DNA of 64,000 nucleotides, taken from the NCBI GenBank assembly GCA_046347475.1, contig JAXMGD010000005.1, positions 62,001 to 126,000 on the forward strand, given 5' to 3'. Below the pieces are notes generated by a model. It had not been told where the DNA came from and searched no databases. It was given only the letters and a program-made list of their open reading frames with translations. Positions within the stretch are counted from its first letter, which is position 1. Each line of letters begins with the position of its first letter. Below are positions 44,539 through 54,110 of the stretch, one piece after another. The position numbers were made by a program, and so were the translations under genes. The DNA is from CAMCXE01 sp046347475. GTDB taxonomy: Bacteria > Pseudomonadota > Gammaproteobacteria > Pseudomonadales > Cellvibrionaceae.

Positions 44539-46090
44539 GGGGCTGTGCCTGTATCGACCAATGTAGGGCCCACTGGCGGCAAAGCTGCTCGGCCTGTGAT
44601 GGGGCCGGCGCTAGATGGCCATAGGCCAACTGCTGCCAGGTATGGGTCAATTGCCGTAAATAATCCTGCGCGGCGAGGCTGAGCGGCAGCCGAGTGGCGA
44701 GGGTTAAGCAGTCTTCCTCGGTGTGGCTGGCCTTGAGTTTCAGGCCCTGTTGTAGCAGGGCTACGAGGGTGGCGCGGTAGAGTATTGCCAGGCCCTGGCG
44801 ATAGTTGTGGGCTAAACACAGGGCGAAGGCGGTCTCGGCGGGATCATCCGGCAGGCTGGCCGCCCGCACATCCAGGCCAAATACCCGCAAGGGGCTAGCC
44901 ACTGTTTTAGGCTGGGCCGCTGTGGTTGCGAAACGGGACAGCAGTTTGCGGTAGTTCAGCCCAAGCCACATGATCAGTGCCAATACCGCCATCCACGCCA
45001 GTACTTCTAAAACACGCGCCACCAGCGCCACTAGATGGGCTCGGCGGGCATCATCGGCCGGTGGCCGGGTGTCGGATGGCCAAGACCACCGCCAGTGGTG
45101 CACCAGGCGGGATTCCCGGTGGTGGAAATCCGCTCCAGCCAAAATAGTGGCAACCTTGGCCTGCTCTGCGGGGTAATTGGCGCTCGGTGCCCTCAGTGGC
45201 TGCAACTCGCTAAACAGGCTGAGGGGGTTGGCCAGGCGCTCAAGCCCTTGGTGGATGGTTGATTCGCCAGCCTCATAACTCGCCGCCGCAAGGCTCGGCG
45301 GTGCTGCGGCAGGGCTCCAGAGACAGCCCAGTAGTATTAACAGCAGGGCAGGGCTTAAGCGTTTGGCGAGGGTTCTAAAGCTGATGTCTATATCCCAGGC
45401 CTCAAGCCAAATACGCCGATTTAAGTAGAGGGCAAAACCCGTGGCGACAAAAAACGGCGCTACTAGGCTGCTCACCAGTATGTATAGGGTGTTGTACAGG
45501 GCTGCAAAGGTGTCGCTATGCACTGACTCATCCATGGACACAAACTGCACCTGGAACTGCTGGGGTACCAGGGTATAGGCAAGCACCCAGAGGGAGAGCA
45601 ACAAAAAGCCTTCCATATGAGCGATTAACATCATCACCTTAGCGGCTGTGGACGCGTTTTCTCCGGCCAGGTGCGCAAGGCGCTGTCGCCGTGCTGGGCC
45701 GGTTTGCCCCTCCAGTACCGTAAGCGCGCTGTTGTAGGCGCGCCATAGGCTCAAGCGCCGCCAAAGCAGGCTGGCCAGCCAATCCTTGGCCAATAGTTGG
45801 CGGGCATTTTTGAGCACATCCAGGCTCGAAGGGCTATGGGTAAAAATGGCTTGGCTGAGAAAATACAATAAAAACCGCTCCAAAAGCGGTTTGCCCAACC
45901 AGTACAACAGGGCAGGTATATAGGCGAAACGTGCCGGTATACACCAGCTGAGCAGCAGCCAGGGCGATGCTAAGGCGAGCCAAATTTTTACCATAGGCCA
46001 CCACCAGTGGCGGCCCATTTGAATGCCGAGGTCGCAGGCCTCCCAGGGGCTGCGGGGGCGAATTTCAATGGCGCGGCGTTCAAGCTCCAC
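44531..46090 (-). CDS. DUF4129 membrane protein
   Basis: The 519 residues have several membrane helices (about 35-85, 155-175, 200-225, 255-275 and 365-385). The C-terminal DUF4129 domain reads FALCLAHNYRQGLAILYRATLVALLQ...TEEDCLTLA, as found with transglutaminase-like and MoxR systems. The N-terminus, IEIRPRSPWEACDLG, is typical for this operon. It overlaps SpoIIM by 11 bases and DUF4350 by 8 bases. Confidence 0.85.
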   Translation of the reverse strand: MELERRAIEIRPRSPWEACDLGIQMGRHWWWPMVKIWLALASPWLLLSWCIPARFAYIPALLYWLGKPLLERFLLYFLSQAIFTHSPSSLDVLKNARQLLAKDWLASLLWRRLSLWRAYNSALTVLEGQTGPARRQRLAHLAGENASTAAKVMMLIAHMEGFLLLSLWVLAYTLVPQQFQVQFVSMDESVHSDTFAALYNTLYILVSSLVAPFFVATGFALYLNRRIWLEAWDIDISFRTLAKRLSPALLLILLGCLWSPAAAPPSLAAASYEAGESTIHQGLERLANPLSLFSELQPLRAPSANYPAEQAKVATILAGADFHHRESRLVHHWRWSWPSDTRPPADDARRAHLVALVARVLEVLAWMAVLALIMWLGLNYRKLLSRFATTAAQPKTVASPLRVFGLDVRAASLPDDPAETAFALCLAHNYRQGLAILYRATLVALLQQGLKLKASHTEEDCLTLATRLPLSLAAQDYLRQLTHTWQQLAYGHLAPAPSQAEQLCRQWALHWSIQAQPHA

Positions 46091-47045
46091 GGCGGCGCCC
46101 CGCTAAAAGCAGATAAGCACCCACACACGCCCAGAGTAGGGCGCCCACCGAGTATTTCAGCGGGGCTCCCAGCAGATTATTGGATGACCAAAATGCCTCG
46201 ATAAAGGCCGCAATCACCAGCATTAAGCCTGCGCCCATGGCCAGCACAATGGCCTGCTCACCGGCTTTGCGCAGCGCACTCAAGCGCGGCATTCGGCCCG
46301 GTGCCACCAGGGCAAGGCCCAACCGCAGGCCCGCCATGGTGGCAATCACAATAGCGGTCAGCTCAAAACTGCCGTGGCCTATCACAAAAGTGAAGAAGGT
46401 TTGGCTATAGCCCAAGTGGCTGAGGTGAGCGGCCGCGCCGCCGAGCATCAGGCCGTTGTACAGCAACAGCAGCAGGCTGCCCACACCCAATAAAAGCCCG
46501 CTGGCGCAGGTGCGAAAGGCCACGCCTATGTTGTTGCGAATGTAAAAGCCGAACATCTCCCAATTGGTGCCCGAGTCGCGGGCCTCGCCCAGGGTGATAT
46601 TGTCCGGCTGGTACATGGTCTCCAGGTGCTGCACGGCTTGGGGCGGCATCAGGCTGTAGATGAGATCAGGTTGATAACTCAGCGCCCAGGCAAAGCCTAG
46701 AGCGGGCAGGTAAAACAGCGCACTGACCAGTAGGAACAAACGCGCTTCACGCCTTACGGCACTGGGAAAGCTGGCGATGACAAAACGCCAGAAGGCTTGC
46801 CCAAACCGCGTGCGGCGCCGGTACAGATAACGCTGGCCGCGCACCACTAAGTCCGCCAAGTAGGTATCCAACTGCCCGGTGTATTGGCGGTGCTCGCAGA
46901 GCGCATGGGCTTGGCATATTTGCCGGTATTGATGGGCAAACTGGGGGGAGGGCAGCGCGGTGCGGTCGGCCTCCAAAACGGCTAATTGCTCGGCGAATGC
47001 GTGCCACAGAGGCTCCCCGCGCCGCTCAAATTCCGCCTGCTTCAT
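46080..47045 (-). CDS. SpoIIM/DUF95-family membrane protein
   Basis: The 321 residues have a soluble N-terminal part (about 1-95) and five or so membrane helices. The family motif is GHGSFELTAIVIATMAGLRLG, and NNIGVAFRTCASGLLLGVGS precedes it. Homologues include stage II sporulation protein M, which in non-sporulating bacteria is part of the MoxR operon. It overlaps the RDD gene by 4 bases upstream. Confidence 0.88.
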   Translation of the reverse strand: MKQAEFERRGEPLWHAFAEQLAVLEADRTALPSPQFAHQYRQICQAHALCEHRQYTGQLDTYLADLVVRGQRYLYRRRTRFGQAFWRFVIASFPSAVRREARLFLLVSALFYLPALGFAWALSYQPDLIYSLMPPQAVQHLETMYQPDNITLGEARDSGTNWEMFGFYIRNNIGVAFRTCASGLLLGVGSLLLLLYNGLMLGGAAAHLSHLGYSQTFFTFVIGHGSFELTAIVIATMAGLRLGLALVAPGRMPRLSALRKAGEQAIVLAMGAGLMLVIAAFIEAFWSSNNLLGAPLKYSVGALLWACVGAYLLLAGRRRGA

Positions 47046-47755
47046 GGCCCTGGCTCCTTGTGATCGGCGGTTGCCGTGCCTGCAATTTGGTTGGCCATTT
47101 GGTGCAGCGCGAGCACCGCTTGCTCGGCAGGCACATCAGGCATGAGTGGCGCTAACAGGCTGGCTAATTCGGCTTGACGGGCGGGGCTCAGGCAAGGGCT
47201 GCGCTCAGCAAAGCTTACCAGTGCTCGCCGCTCAGCTAGGTTAAGACTGGAGAAGGGGGGGCGTTTGCCCAGCGTTGCATCGAGGTGGGCCTGCTGGGAG
47301 GCTTTGCCTTGATAAACCACCAGGGTACCAGCGGCTATATCGCCCAAGCGTTTGCCCAAGGGATGGCAAATACTGACCAGGGTGCCCAAGCAATAAAACA
47401 CCGGCAAGAAATCCACCACCATTAATAAACTGCGCAGTAACGAACTGCTAAAACTCACCGGGCTACCATCATCGTGCACCACTTGTAGCTGCATAATGCG
47501 CTTGCCTGGCGTGGCGCCTTGGTTAAAAACATCAAAAACCACCGGGTAAAACCACTCCAGGCCAAACATGATCAGCAACATCAAGCCGCCGCCGAGTTTA
47601 CCCAGAGCACCCAGCACCGACGACACCGCCGCCAGCAGCATCAAGCGGATAAACAGATCAATGCCGTAGGCGTAAGCGCGCGGACAGATGCTGGCGATAC
47701 TAATGGGCAGGCGCACCCCTTCCGGGGTTTCGATATGGGATTTGGTATCTAACAT
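47042..47755 (-). CDS. RDD-family membrane protein
   Basis: ATG 47755 gives 237 residues starting MLDTKSHIETPEGVRLPISI, which matches homologues in this operon. A longer reading from ATG 47818 is possible. The RDD signature is RAYAYGIDLFIR; two or three more hydrophobic helices follow, with GATPGKRIMQLQVVHDDG between. The last 60 residues are soluble. It is the first gene of the MoxR operon, divergent from the PilZ gene. Confidence 0.85.
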   Translation of the reverse strand: MLDTKSHIETPEGVRLPISIASICPRAYAYGIDLFIRLMLLAAVSSVLGALGKLGGGLMLLIMFGLEWFYPVVFDVFNQGATPGKRIMQLQVVHDDGSPVSFSSSLLRSLLMVVDFLPVFYCLGTLVSICHPLGKRLGDIAAGTLVVYQGKASQQAHLDATLGKRPPFSSLNLAERRALVSFAERSPCLSPARQAELASLLAPLMPDVPAEQAVLALHQMANQIAGTATADHKEPGP

Positions 47756-47927
47756 GAGGGGGTGAACACAGGCTCCTAATTGATAATTCCCTAGCGGAGA
47801 ATCAGCTCTACTGGCCATGGTAGCGAGCTTGGCTGCCTGCCGCTACAGGTTAAGTTTTCCAATTGCCAAACCGTGCCTACACTTAGGTTATACCAGCACA
47901 AAAAACCAGGCCTAACGAGAGTACACC

Positions 47928-48311
47928 ATGGACATAACTAATGAGCGCCGTCAGTTCACCCGCGTCGGTTTTACGGCGGAGGCGGAGTTGATTCAAGAAG
48001 GGAAAATAATTCGCGCCGCCTTAATCGACATCTCCCTTAACGGCCTGCTGGTGCGCACGCCGGACGAATATGAATTTCGCACCGACATCCCCTGCTGCGT
48101 GCAAATCCACCTGTCCGACGATACCCTGATTCAAATGCAGGTGGCACTGGTGCATTCGAGTAGCCAGTGCCTAGGGTTTCATTGCACCAGTATTGATATG
48201 GACAGTATTATTCACCTGCGCCGGTTAATTGAAATGAACCTTAATGACCCCACGGCGGCGGAGCGAGTATTAGCTGAATTGGTGCGCCGACAGAAGGACC
48301 CCCATGAATAA
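47928..48311 (+). CDS. PilZ-domain c-di-GMP-binding protein
   Basis: The 127 residues are little more than one PilZ domain: RRQFTRV supplies the RxxxR motif and DISLNGLLV the D/NxSxxG motif, both needed to bind cyclic di-GMP. No other domain is attached, so it is probably an adaptor that signals c-di-GMP level to a partner. It is divergent from the MoxR operon and has its own terminator. Confidence 0.92.
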   Translation: MDITNERRQFTRVGFTAEAELIQEGKIIRAALIDISLNGLLVRTPDEYEFRTDIPCCVQIHLSDDTLIQMQVALVHSSSQCLGFHCTSIDMDSIIHLRRLIEMNLNDPTAAERVLAELVRRQKDPHE

Positions 48312-48350
48312 AATCGGCTGCCCCTAAAACCCAGCAGTTTTAATACAAAA

Positions 48351-48377
48351 AGCCCGGCATTAGCCGGGCTTTTTTTG
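48351..48377 (+). terminator. Rho-independent terminator of the PilZ gene
   Basis: An 8-base stem (AGCCCGGC/GCCGGGCT, loop ATTA) is followed by a run of T. It lies 39 bases after the PilZ stop. Confidence 0.9.
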
Positions 48378-48467
48378 TGGGGCGTGTGTTCTCGCCGCCC
48401 AGCCACTTGTGCGGCGGCGGCCTGGCTAACAATATTTGGTGGGGCGCTGGGCGTGCTACCTAGCTAA

Positions 48468-48573
48468 AAGTAAAGAATACTCAGCATTTCAGACACGCCG
48501 TGAATACCTTCTTGTAGGCTCGTCAAAAAGATCCCTCTTTTTGACGGTCTGAAATACTGTGTATTCTTTACTT
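48468..48573. repeat. palindromic repeat family B, copy 3
   Basis: About 106 bases with the same core as the other B copies (ACACGCCGTGAATACC, CGTCAAAAAG, CTTTTTGACGGTCTGAAAT). The outer arms differ: AAGTAAAGAATAC at the left pairs with GTATTCTTTACTT at the right, where copy 1 has GCAATGAATAC and GTATTCATTGC. Both arms have changed together, keeping the pairing. Confidence 0.9.
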
Positions 48574-48815
48574 CCGTACCTCTAGCAACTGAATGACAGG
48601 GTGCAGCGGCTTTTTCGACACTACTAAAAATGCACGCCTTCATTCATTTTTTCGGTCGCGGACATTGTGGGAGCACAAAAAAGTATTCCCAATTAGCCAG
48701 AATAAATGGTTATAAATAATCGGATTTCCCAATTATCGGCTCCCGCTGCAGCTTTTTTGGCTATAGCTGTGTATCAACAGACAGCATGCACCCAGCGCTC
48801 TATTTATCAATTGTT

Positions 48816-48962
48816 CTAGCCGCTGGTTGAAATACTACTTTGCTAGGTCTGGCGGCGTTAAATCTGGCGAAAAAATCCTCATTTACTCCGTATAAACTCC
48901 GGTTTTTTCGCCAAATTTGCCTTGCTATACCGTCGCCGCCACCTATTTCAATAAGCGGCTAG
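48816..48962. repeat. palindromic repeat family C, copy 1
   Basis: 147 bases with ends CTAGCCGCTGGTTGAAATA and TATTTCAATAAGCGGCTAG that pair. The interior has a second inverted pair, CTGGCGAAAAAATCC with GGTTTTTTCGCCA, flanked by ACTTTGCTAGGTCTGGCGGC. It lies in the 1.1-kb gap upstream of the large sensor kinase gene. The stretch 48963-49301 between the two C copies shows no gene; it is AT-rich. Confidence 0.85.
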
Positions 48963-49301
48963 ATTAATGTGGAGCGAGCGGCCCACCAAACGCCTGTTTA
49001 TTCCTATAAAAAACTTCTAGCCCGTTCTATCGTTTTTTGTCTCTAAGTCGGCGCTGATGATTCCTTGTTTTTTTATTCTTAAAAAAGCTGGATTAATTCC
49101 TTGAGGCCTGGGTGGGCTCAATACGAGCGAGGCTTTTGAAAAACTACGCTTGGCGCTTATCTAAGTCTGATAATTATGGATTATTCCTCATTATCTGGGT
49201 CAGACCTGTCAATTATGCTCAGGTTAAATAAATGAATGGCGCCTCCTCCATTATCTTTGTTGCTTGATGGTCTATAACTACAGGGGATGCAACATTCTTC
49301 G

Positions 49302-49448
49302 GTAGCTGCGTGTTGAAATACTACCTTGCTAGGTCTGGCGGCATTAAATTTGGTGAAAATATCCTAATTTACTCCCTGTAAACTCCGGTTTTTTCGCCAA
49401 AATTGCCCTGCCATATCGTGTCCGCCGACCTATTTCAACAAGCTGTTA
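49302..49448. repeat. palindromic repeat family C, copy 2 (direct repeat of copy 1)
   Basis: 147 bases in the same orientation as copy 1 and about 85% alike by eye. The shared interior reads TTGCTAGGTCTGGCGGC and CTCCGGTTTTTTCGCC. The ends are TAGCTGCGTGTTGAAATA and TATTTCAACAAGCTGTTA. It ends 33 bases before the sensor kinase start, so it may affect that gene's leader. Confidence 0.85.
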
Positions 49449-49481
49449 GGCCTTAAAAGCTCCATCAACGGGTAATTGTCC

Positions 49482-52400
49482 ATGAGCCGTACTTATAAAC
49501 GATTTTTCTTAGTCTTCTCTCTTATTTATAGTATTTGGCTATGTGTGGGGGCGTCTATCGCGCAGGAATATCCAAATAAAATTAGCTTTCAAGATATTAT
49601 GAGGAATCAAGATATTGCTTTGGGGGAAGTGGAAGCACTCTGGCAAGACTATGAAGGGTTTATGTGGTTGGGGGGGCGCAACGCGTTATTGCGGTATGAC
49701 GGCTACGACTTTTTATCAATAAAAGTGGACGATGCCAAAGACACCAGCAAAAAGGCACCGGTCAATCAGGTGGTGGATTTATTCGAAGATAGCCGCAAGG
49801 ATTTATGGGTAGCTACTCGATCTGGTCTGTTGAAATACGACCGAAACGCTGAAGTATTACGCACTCTACATCAGGGAAATGGCACCCCAGTACAAATATA
49901 TAACGACACTGTGAATGCTGTTATAGAAGCCCCTACAGGTGAAATTTTAGCGGGTAGCTTTATCGGATTGAGTGTTGTTGATCCTCGGACATTAAATGTC
50001 ACCACGATTTCCAATATCCCCGGTGATTCTTCGAGCCTGCCTAATAACGTTGTCCACGCAATTTTCAAGGGCAAAGACGGTGCTCTATGGTTGGGTACCG
50101 ACGTAGGACTGTCACGGTTAGACTGGACCACCAAAAAAATAACTACCTATATACCAGATCCGAAAAATCCAAGCTCCCAAACTGATAATGCAGTTTGGCG
50201 AATACAGGTTGACCGGGAGGGTCAATTATGGTTGGCAGTTCAGCGCGGAGTTTTCCGATTTAATCCGCAAACGGAACAATTTAAGCGTTATCTCAATGAT
50301 CCTGCCGATCGCTACAGTTACAGTGGAAAAATAACCCGCGATGTATTTATGGATAGCTCGGGTGTTGTTTGGATAGGCACCGATGAGGGTGGGTTAAATG
50401 TATATGATTATGAACGTGACCGCTTTTTAAGCTTTCAGCATGTTGAGGGTAAGCTAGGCGCTATCAGCTCGAATTCAATTCGTCGCATTTATGAGGATAA
50501 AAGCGGGGATTTATGGGTAGGCACTTACCCTTCTGGCGTGAATTTTCATGATCGCTCCACCGCCGCAATTACTGTGTATTCCCACGACGGCGACCCCAAA
50601 ACGAGCCTCATGGGGGATGCCGTTGAGGCTGTGGTGGAAGATCACGAGGGTAATATTTGGATCGGCTCTGGCGGGGTCACCAAATTTAATCGCAAAGACG
50701 ATACCTTAACCCACTACAAAAAAACCGATGGAGCGGATGCGCGCATTAATTCCACCGCTATTATTTCTGGCTTCGTTGATTCTGATAATGATATTTGGTT
50801 TGGCACCTGGGCCGGTGGCTTGCAACACTATAATCCAAACACCGACCGTTTCGAACAAATTCCTTTCGATGCAACCTTGGCGGGTAACGGCCAAAAAACC
50901 TCCACCAGTCTTAATGACGGCAGCGTTTGGCATATTTATGAGGATAAGCAAAAAACCTTATGGATTGCGACCCATTTTGGCGGCTTAAGTAAATACGACA
51001 AAAAAACCAAAGTGTTTACCAATTACACCCAGACACCTGAAGACCCTACGACGCTATCGAATAAACTTGTCTGGACCATGATGGAAGACTCAAAAGGGCG
51101 CTTCTGGGTGGGCACGGCCAGCGGGTTAAATCTTATGGATCGAGATAAAGGCACATTTAAACAATATAAGTCTGATCCGAATAACCCCGCTGCCTTGGTG
51201 AATAATTCGGTCTTATCGATTTATGAAGATAAAAAAGGCCGCGTATGGTTTGGCACCGATGGCGGGTTGCATCTGTATAACGAACAAAACGATAACTTCT
51301 CGGTTTATAACACCAAAGATGGATTTGTTGATAATGGTATCCGCAGTATTATTGAAGACGAGGCTAATAATTTATGGCTCGGCACTAATAACGGCGTAGT
51401 GATGTTCAATCCCGACACCAAGCTGGTCAAAAATTTTCGGCGCTACAATGGCGAGCAGATTGGTGGCTTTGCTACGGGTGCCGCTATTGCGACCCGTCGC
51501 GGCGAGATGGTTTTTGGTGGTAAAAATGGCTTACGCTTTTTTGATGTCAAGAAATTAAGTTCCAATCAAAAAGTGCCGCCAGTGGTGGTAACCGATTTTC
51601 GCTTGTTTACCAAACCTGTAGCGGTTAATGGCCCGGATGAATTGCTAAGCCAAGTGATTAATCAGACCAGTGTGCTGACCTTTGATTACAAAAAAACCAT
51701 GTTTTCGTTTGGCTTTTCCGCGCTCAATTTCCGTGACCCGGATAAAAATCAGTACGCCTATAAGCTGGAAGGATTTGACGATAAATGGCGGGAAGTGGGA
51801 AATCAGCGCACAGCGCTTTATACCAATATCAGTGCGGGCGAATACACCTTCAAGGTTAAGGCCAGCAATAATGATGGTGTATGGAATGAGGTCGGCAGAG
51901 CCATTGTAATCCGACAATTGCCACCCCCCTGGAAAACCTGGTGGGCCTATAGCCTTTATGGCTTGATATGCCTTGGCATTGTGGTGCAATTTGTGTTGTC
52001 ACAACGCAAAAAACGTCGCCTTGTAGAAGAGCAAAATCGTATTTTGGAAATTAGGGTGGCGGAACGCACCAGCGAGCTGCGCGCTAAAAATGACGATATT
52101 CAAGCCATGTTGAGCAACATGCGCCAGGGCTTGTTTACCCTTGAATCCAGCGGCAATATTCATCAAGAATATTCCTTGTTCTTAGAGGAAATATTTGAAA
52201 CAAAAGAGATTGCTGGGCGCAACGTAATGGATCTTCTATTCGGTAAAGCTCAGTTGGGAAGTGATACCTTCGATCAGGTTAAAGAGGCTATTGGCTCTAT
52301 CATTGGTGAAGGTGAATTAAGTTTTGATTTTAATTCCCATTTGTTGGTCAAAGAATATCAAGCTGACTTTAACGGTAGTATTAAGTATCTATCCCTGGAT

Positions 52401-53639
52401 TGGAACCCCATAGTGGTTGACGATGTGATCGCTAAATTAATGGTCTCCGTGCGTGATGTTACACAATTAAGGCAAATGGAAGCTGAAGCGAAGAACAAAA
52501 AACGCGAGCTGGATATTATCAGTCAGTTGCTAAATGTTCCGGCTAAAAAATTCCTGACGTTTGCCGAATCCGCCAAGCAATTTATTGCTGACAATCGCCA
52601 ACATATTCAGGCGGCCGCTGCCTACAGTGAGAGCGTGGTGGCGCTACTCTTTCGGAATATGCATACCATTAAAGGCAATTGCCGCACCTTCGCGTTTAGT
52701 TACTTCAGCGATATAGTGCATGAAGTGGAATCTGATTACAGCGCACTGACCCTTTCAAAAGGGGAGCTACCCTGGGAGCCGGATAAATTGTTGGCGAACT
52801 TGGTATTGGTTGAGGAGATTTTGGCTGAGTATGAGCGGGTGTTTTACACAGTATTAGGCCGTGGCGATGGCAGCACCGGGGCGCGCGATCAAAACGGTTT
52901 TTGGGCTGACAGCAAAGCCATGCAAACCATTCAGGCCTGTATAGATAAGGTCACCCAAGACTTCCCTGCGGTGGCAGACGCAGAGTATTTTGCGCCCATT
53001 CAAACTATGTTAGAAAAAGCTCAGTCGAATACCTTAGAAGAGGTGCTCGGCGATATAGTCGACTCCTTGGGCTCTATTGCCAATCAGCTTGATAAAGATC
53101 GGCCATTAGTCAACATTGACGCGCACAAGGTGCGTATTAAAACCAATTCGCATGAATTGCTGACCAATGTGTTTGCGCATATTTTACGTAACTCGGTGGA
53201 TCATGGTATCGAAACACCAGAGGAGCGCACCCAAAAAGGTAAAGCTGAGCGGGGCACCATTAATATCGCAGCAGAAGTGGTTGATGGGCATTTAGATATT
53301 CATGTGCGCGACGACGGCCAGGGCATTAATGTGGATAAGCTATTTCAAAAAGGTGTGGAGAATGGTCGTTGGCAAGCAAACGAAAGGCCGACCTACCAGG
53401 ATATTGCTCAACTGATTTTTGTCTCGGGCATATCGACAAAAGATAAGGTGAGTGATATATCCGGCCGAGGCGTGGGTATGGATGCGGCCATGCAATTTTT
53501 ATTGGCCCAGGGTGGCGCTATTGCCTTAAATTTATCCGGTGTTAATACTTTGGAAGCGGCGCCTGTGGGTAGCGGAGTTAAAATTCCTTTTGAATTGGTG
53601 GTTACACTACCTGCGCCAGCGTTCCTGCAAGCCGCTTGA
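49482..53639 (+). CDS. two-component propeller sensor with Hpt and CheA-type kinase domains
   Basis: From ATG 49482 the 1385 residues have a signal peptide (VFSLIYSIWLCVGASIAQ) and about 14 propeller repeats (roughly 40-710, repeating LWxGTxxGLxxY patterns). A Y_Y_Y domain follows (about 735-815, AYKLEGFDDKWREVG), then one membrane helix (about 820-840), a coiled coil and a PAS-like region. Next comes an Hpt domain with phospho-accepting His1061 in NMHTIKGNCRTF. The CheA-type ATPase has HILRNSVDHGIE, DDGQGI and SGRGVGMDAAM. No CheW-like or receiver domain is seen. Propellers of this type often sense polysaccharide or its fragments. The nearby CheY is the likely partner. Confidence 0.88.
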   Translation: MSRTYKRFFLVFSLIYSIWLCVGASIAQEYPNKISFQDIMRNQDIALGEVEALWQDYEGFMWLGGRNALLRYDGYDFLSIKVDDAKDTSKKAPVNQVVDLFEDSRKDLWVATRSGLLKYDRNAEVLRTLHQGNGTPVQIYNDTVNAVIEAPTGEILAGSFIGLSVVDPRTLNVTTISNIPGDSSSLPNNVVHAIFKGKDGALWLGTDVGLSRLDWTTKKITTYIPDPKNPSSQTDNAVWRIQVDREGQLWLAVQRGVFRFNPQTEQFKRYLNDPADRYSYSGKITRDVFMDSSGVVWIGTDEGGLNVYDYERDRFLSFQHVEGKLGAISSNSIRRIYEDKSGDLWVGTYPSGVNFHDRSTAAITVYSHDGDPKTSLMGDAVEAVVEDHEGNIWIGSGGVTKFNRKDDTLTHYKKTDGADARINSTAIISGFVDSDNDIWFGTWAGGLQHYNPNTDRFEQIPFDATLAGNGQKTSTSLNDGSVWHIYEDKQKTLWIATHFGGLSKYDKKTKVFTNYTQTPEDPTTLSNKLVWTMMEDSKGRFWVGTASGLNLMDRDKGTFKQYKSDPNNPAALVNNSVLSIYEDKKGRVWFGTDGGLHLYNEQNDNFSVYNTKDGFVDNGIRSIIEDEANNLWLGTNNGVVMFNPDTKLVKNFRRYNGEQIGGFATGAAIATRRGEMVFGGKNGLRFFDVKKLSSNQKVPPVVVTDFRLFTKPVAVNGPDELLSQVINQTSVLTFDYKKTMFSFGFSALNFRDPDKNQYAYKLEGFDDKWREVGNQRTALYTNISAGEYTFKVKASNNDGVWNEVGRAIVIRQLPPPWKTWWAYSLYGLICLGIVVQFVLSQRKKRRLVEEQNRILEIRVAERTSELRAKNDDIQAMLSNMRQGLFTLESSGNIHQEYSLFLEEIFETKEIAGRNVMDLLFGKAQLGSDTFDQVKEAIGSIIGEGELSFDFNSHLLVKEYQADFNGSIKYLSLDWNPIVVDDVIAKLMVSVRDVTQLRQMEAEAKNKKRELDIISQLLNVPAKKFLTFAESAKQFIADNRQHIQAAAAYSESVVALLFRNMHTIKGNCRTFAFSYFSDIVHEVESDYSALTLSKGELPWEPDKLLANLVLVEEILAEYERVFYTVLGRGDGSTGARDQNGFWADSKAMQTIQACIDKVTQDFPAVADAEYFAPIQTMLEKAQSNTLEEVLGDIVDSLGSIANQLDKDRPLVNIDAHKVRIKTNSHELLTNVFAHILRNSVDHGIETPEERTQKGKAERGTINIAAEVVDGHLDIHVRDDGQGINVDKLFQKGVENGRWQANERPTYQDIAQLIFVSGISTKDKVSDISGRGVGMDAAMQFLLAQGGAIALNLSGVNTLEAAPVGSGVKIPFELVVTLPAPAFLQAA

Positions 53640-53657
53640 ATTTTTATGGTTGTGTAC

Positions 53658-53686
53658 AGCCAGGGGCAATGCTCCTGGCTTTTTTA
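53658..53686 (+). terminator. Rho-independent terminator of the sensor kinase gene
   Basis: A stem AGCCAGG/CCTGGCT is followed by a run of T. It lies 18 bases after the stop at 53639. Confidence 0.85.
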
Positions 53687-54042
53687 TTGGGAGTGTTTTA
53701 ATAATCTGTTTGGTGAGGTATTAGCGGGGCTCCGCAGCTATTAACCCGGCGACAAAATAGATTGTCCTGATCTATTTTGTCTTCGCCTCGCTAAACCTGT
53801 GCAGATAAGTGGATCTGCTTGTTTCAGCGAGTCTTGCGGCGGCTTGCGTCGTCGTTGCGGCATGCATGCCGCAATTATTAACCCGGCACTAAATGTTGCC
53901 GGGTTAATAACAAGCGGATGTGCATGGTCTTGCCTGAAACTTAGCTACACCAGGGGGAGTCGGGTAGTCGTTCAACGATTCCTTCGTGTATGTGCGGTGG
54001 TTTTTCAGAAGTGCTTTTTCAGCGGTGTCTTTTAAGTGGTGA

Positions 54043-54110
54043 ATTTTTTGAAGTGGCTTTTTGAAGTGGCTTTTGAAGTGGCTTTTGAAGTGGTTTTTTG
54101 AAGTGCCTGA
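54043..54110. repeat. short tandem repeat of TTTTGAAGTGGC
   Basis: Five imperfect copies of a 14-16-base unit (TTTTGAAGTGGC with varying T count) lie in a gene-free region. The changing T count is typical of slippage. Confidence 0.8.
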
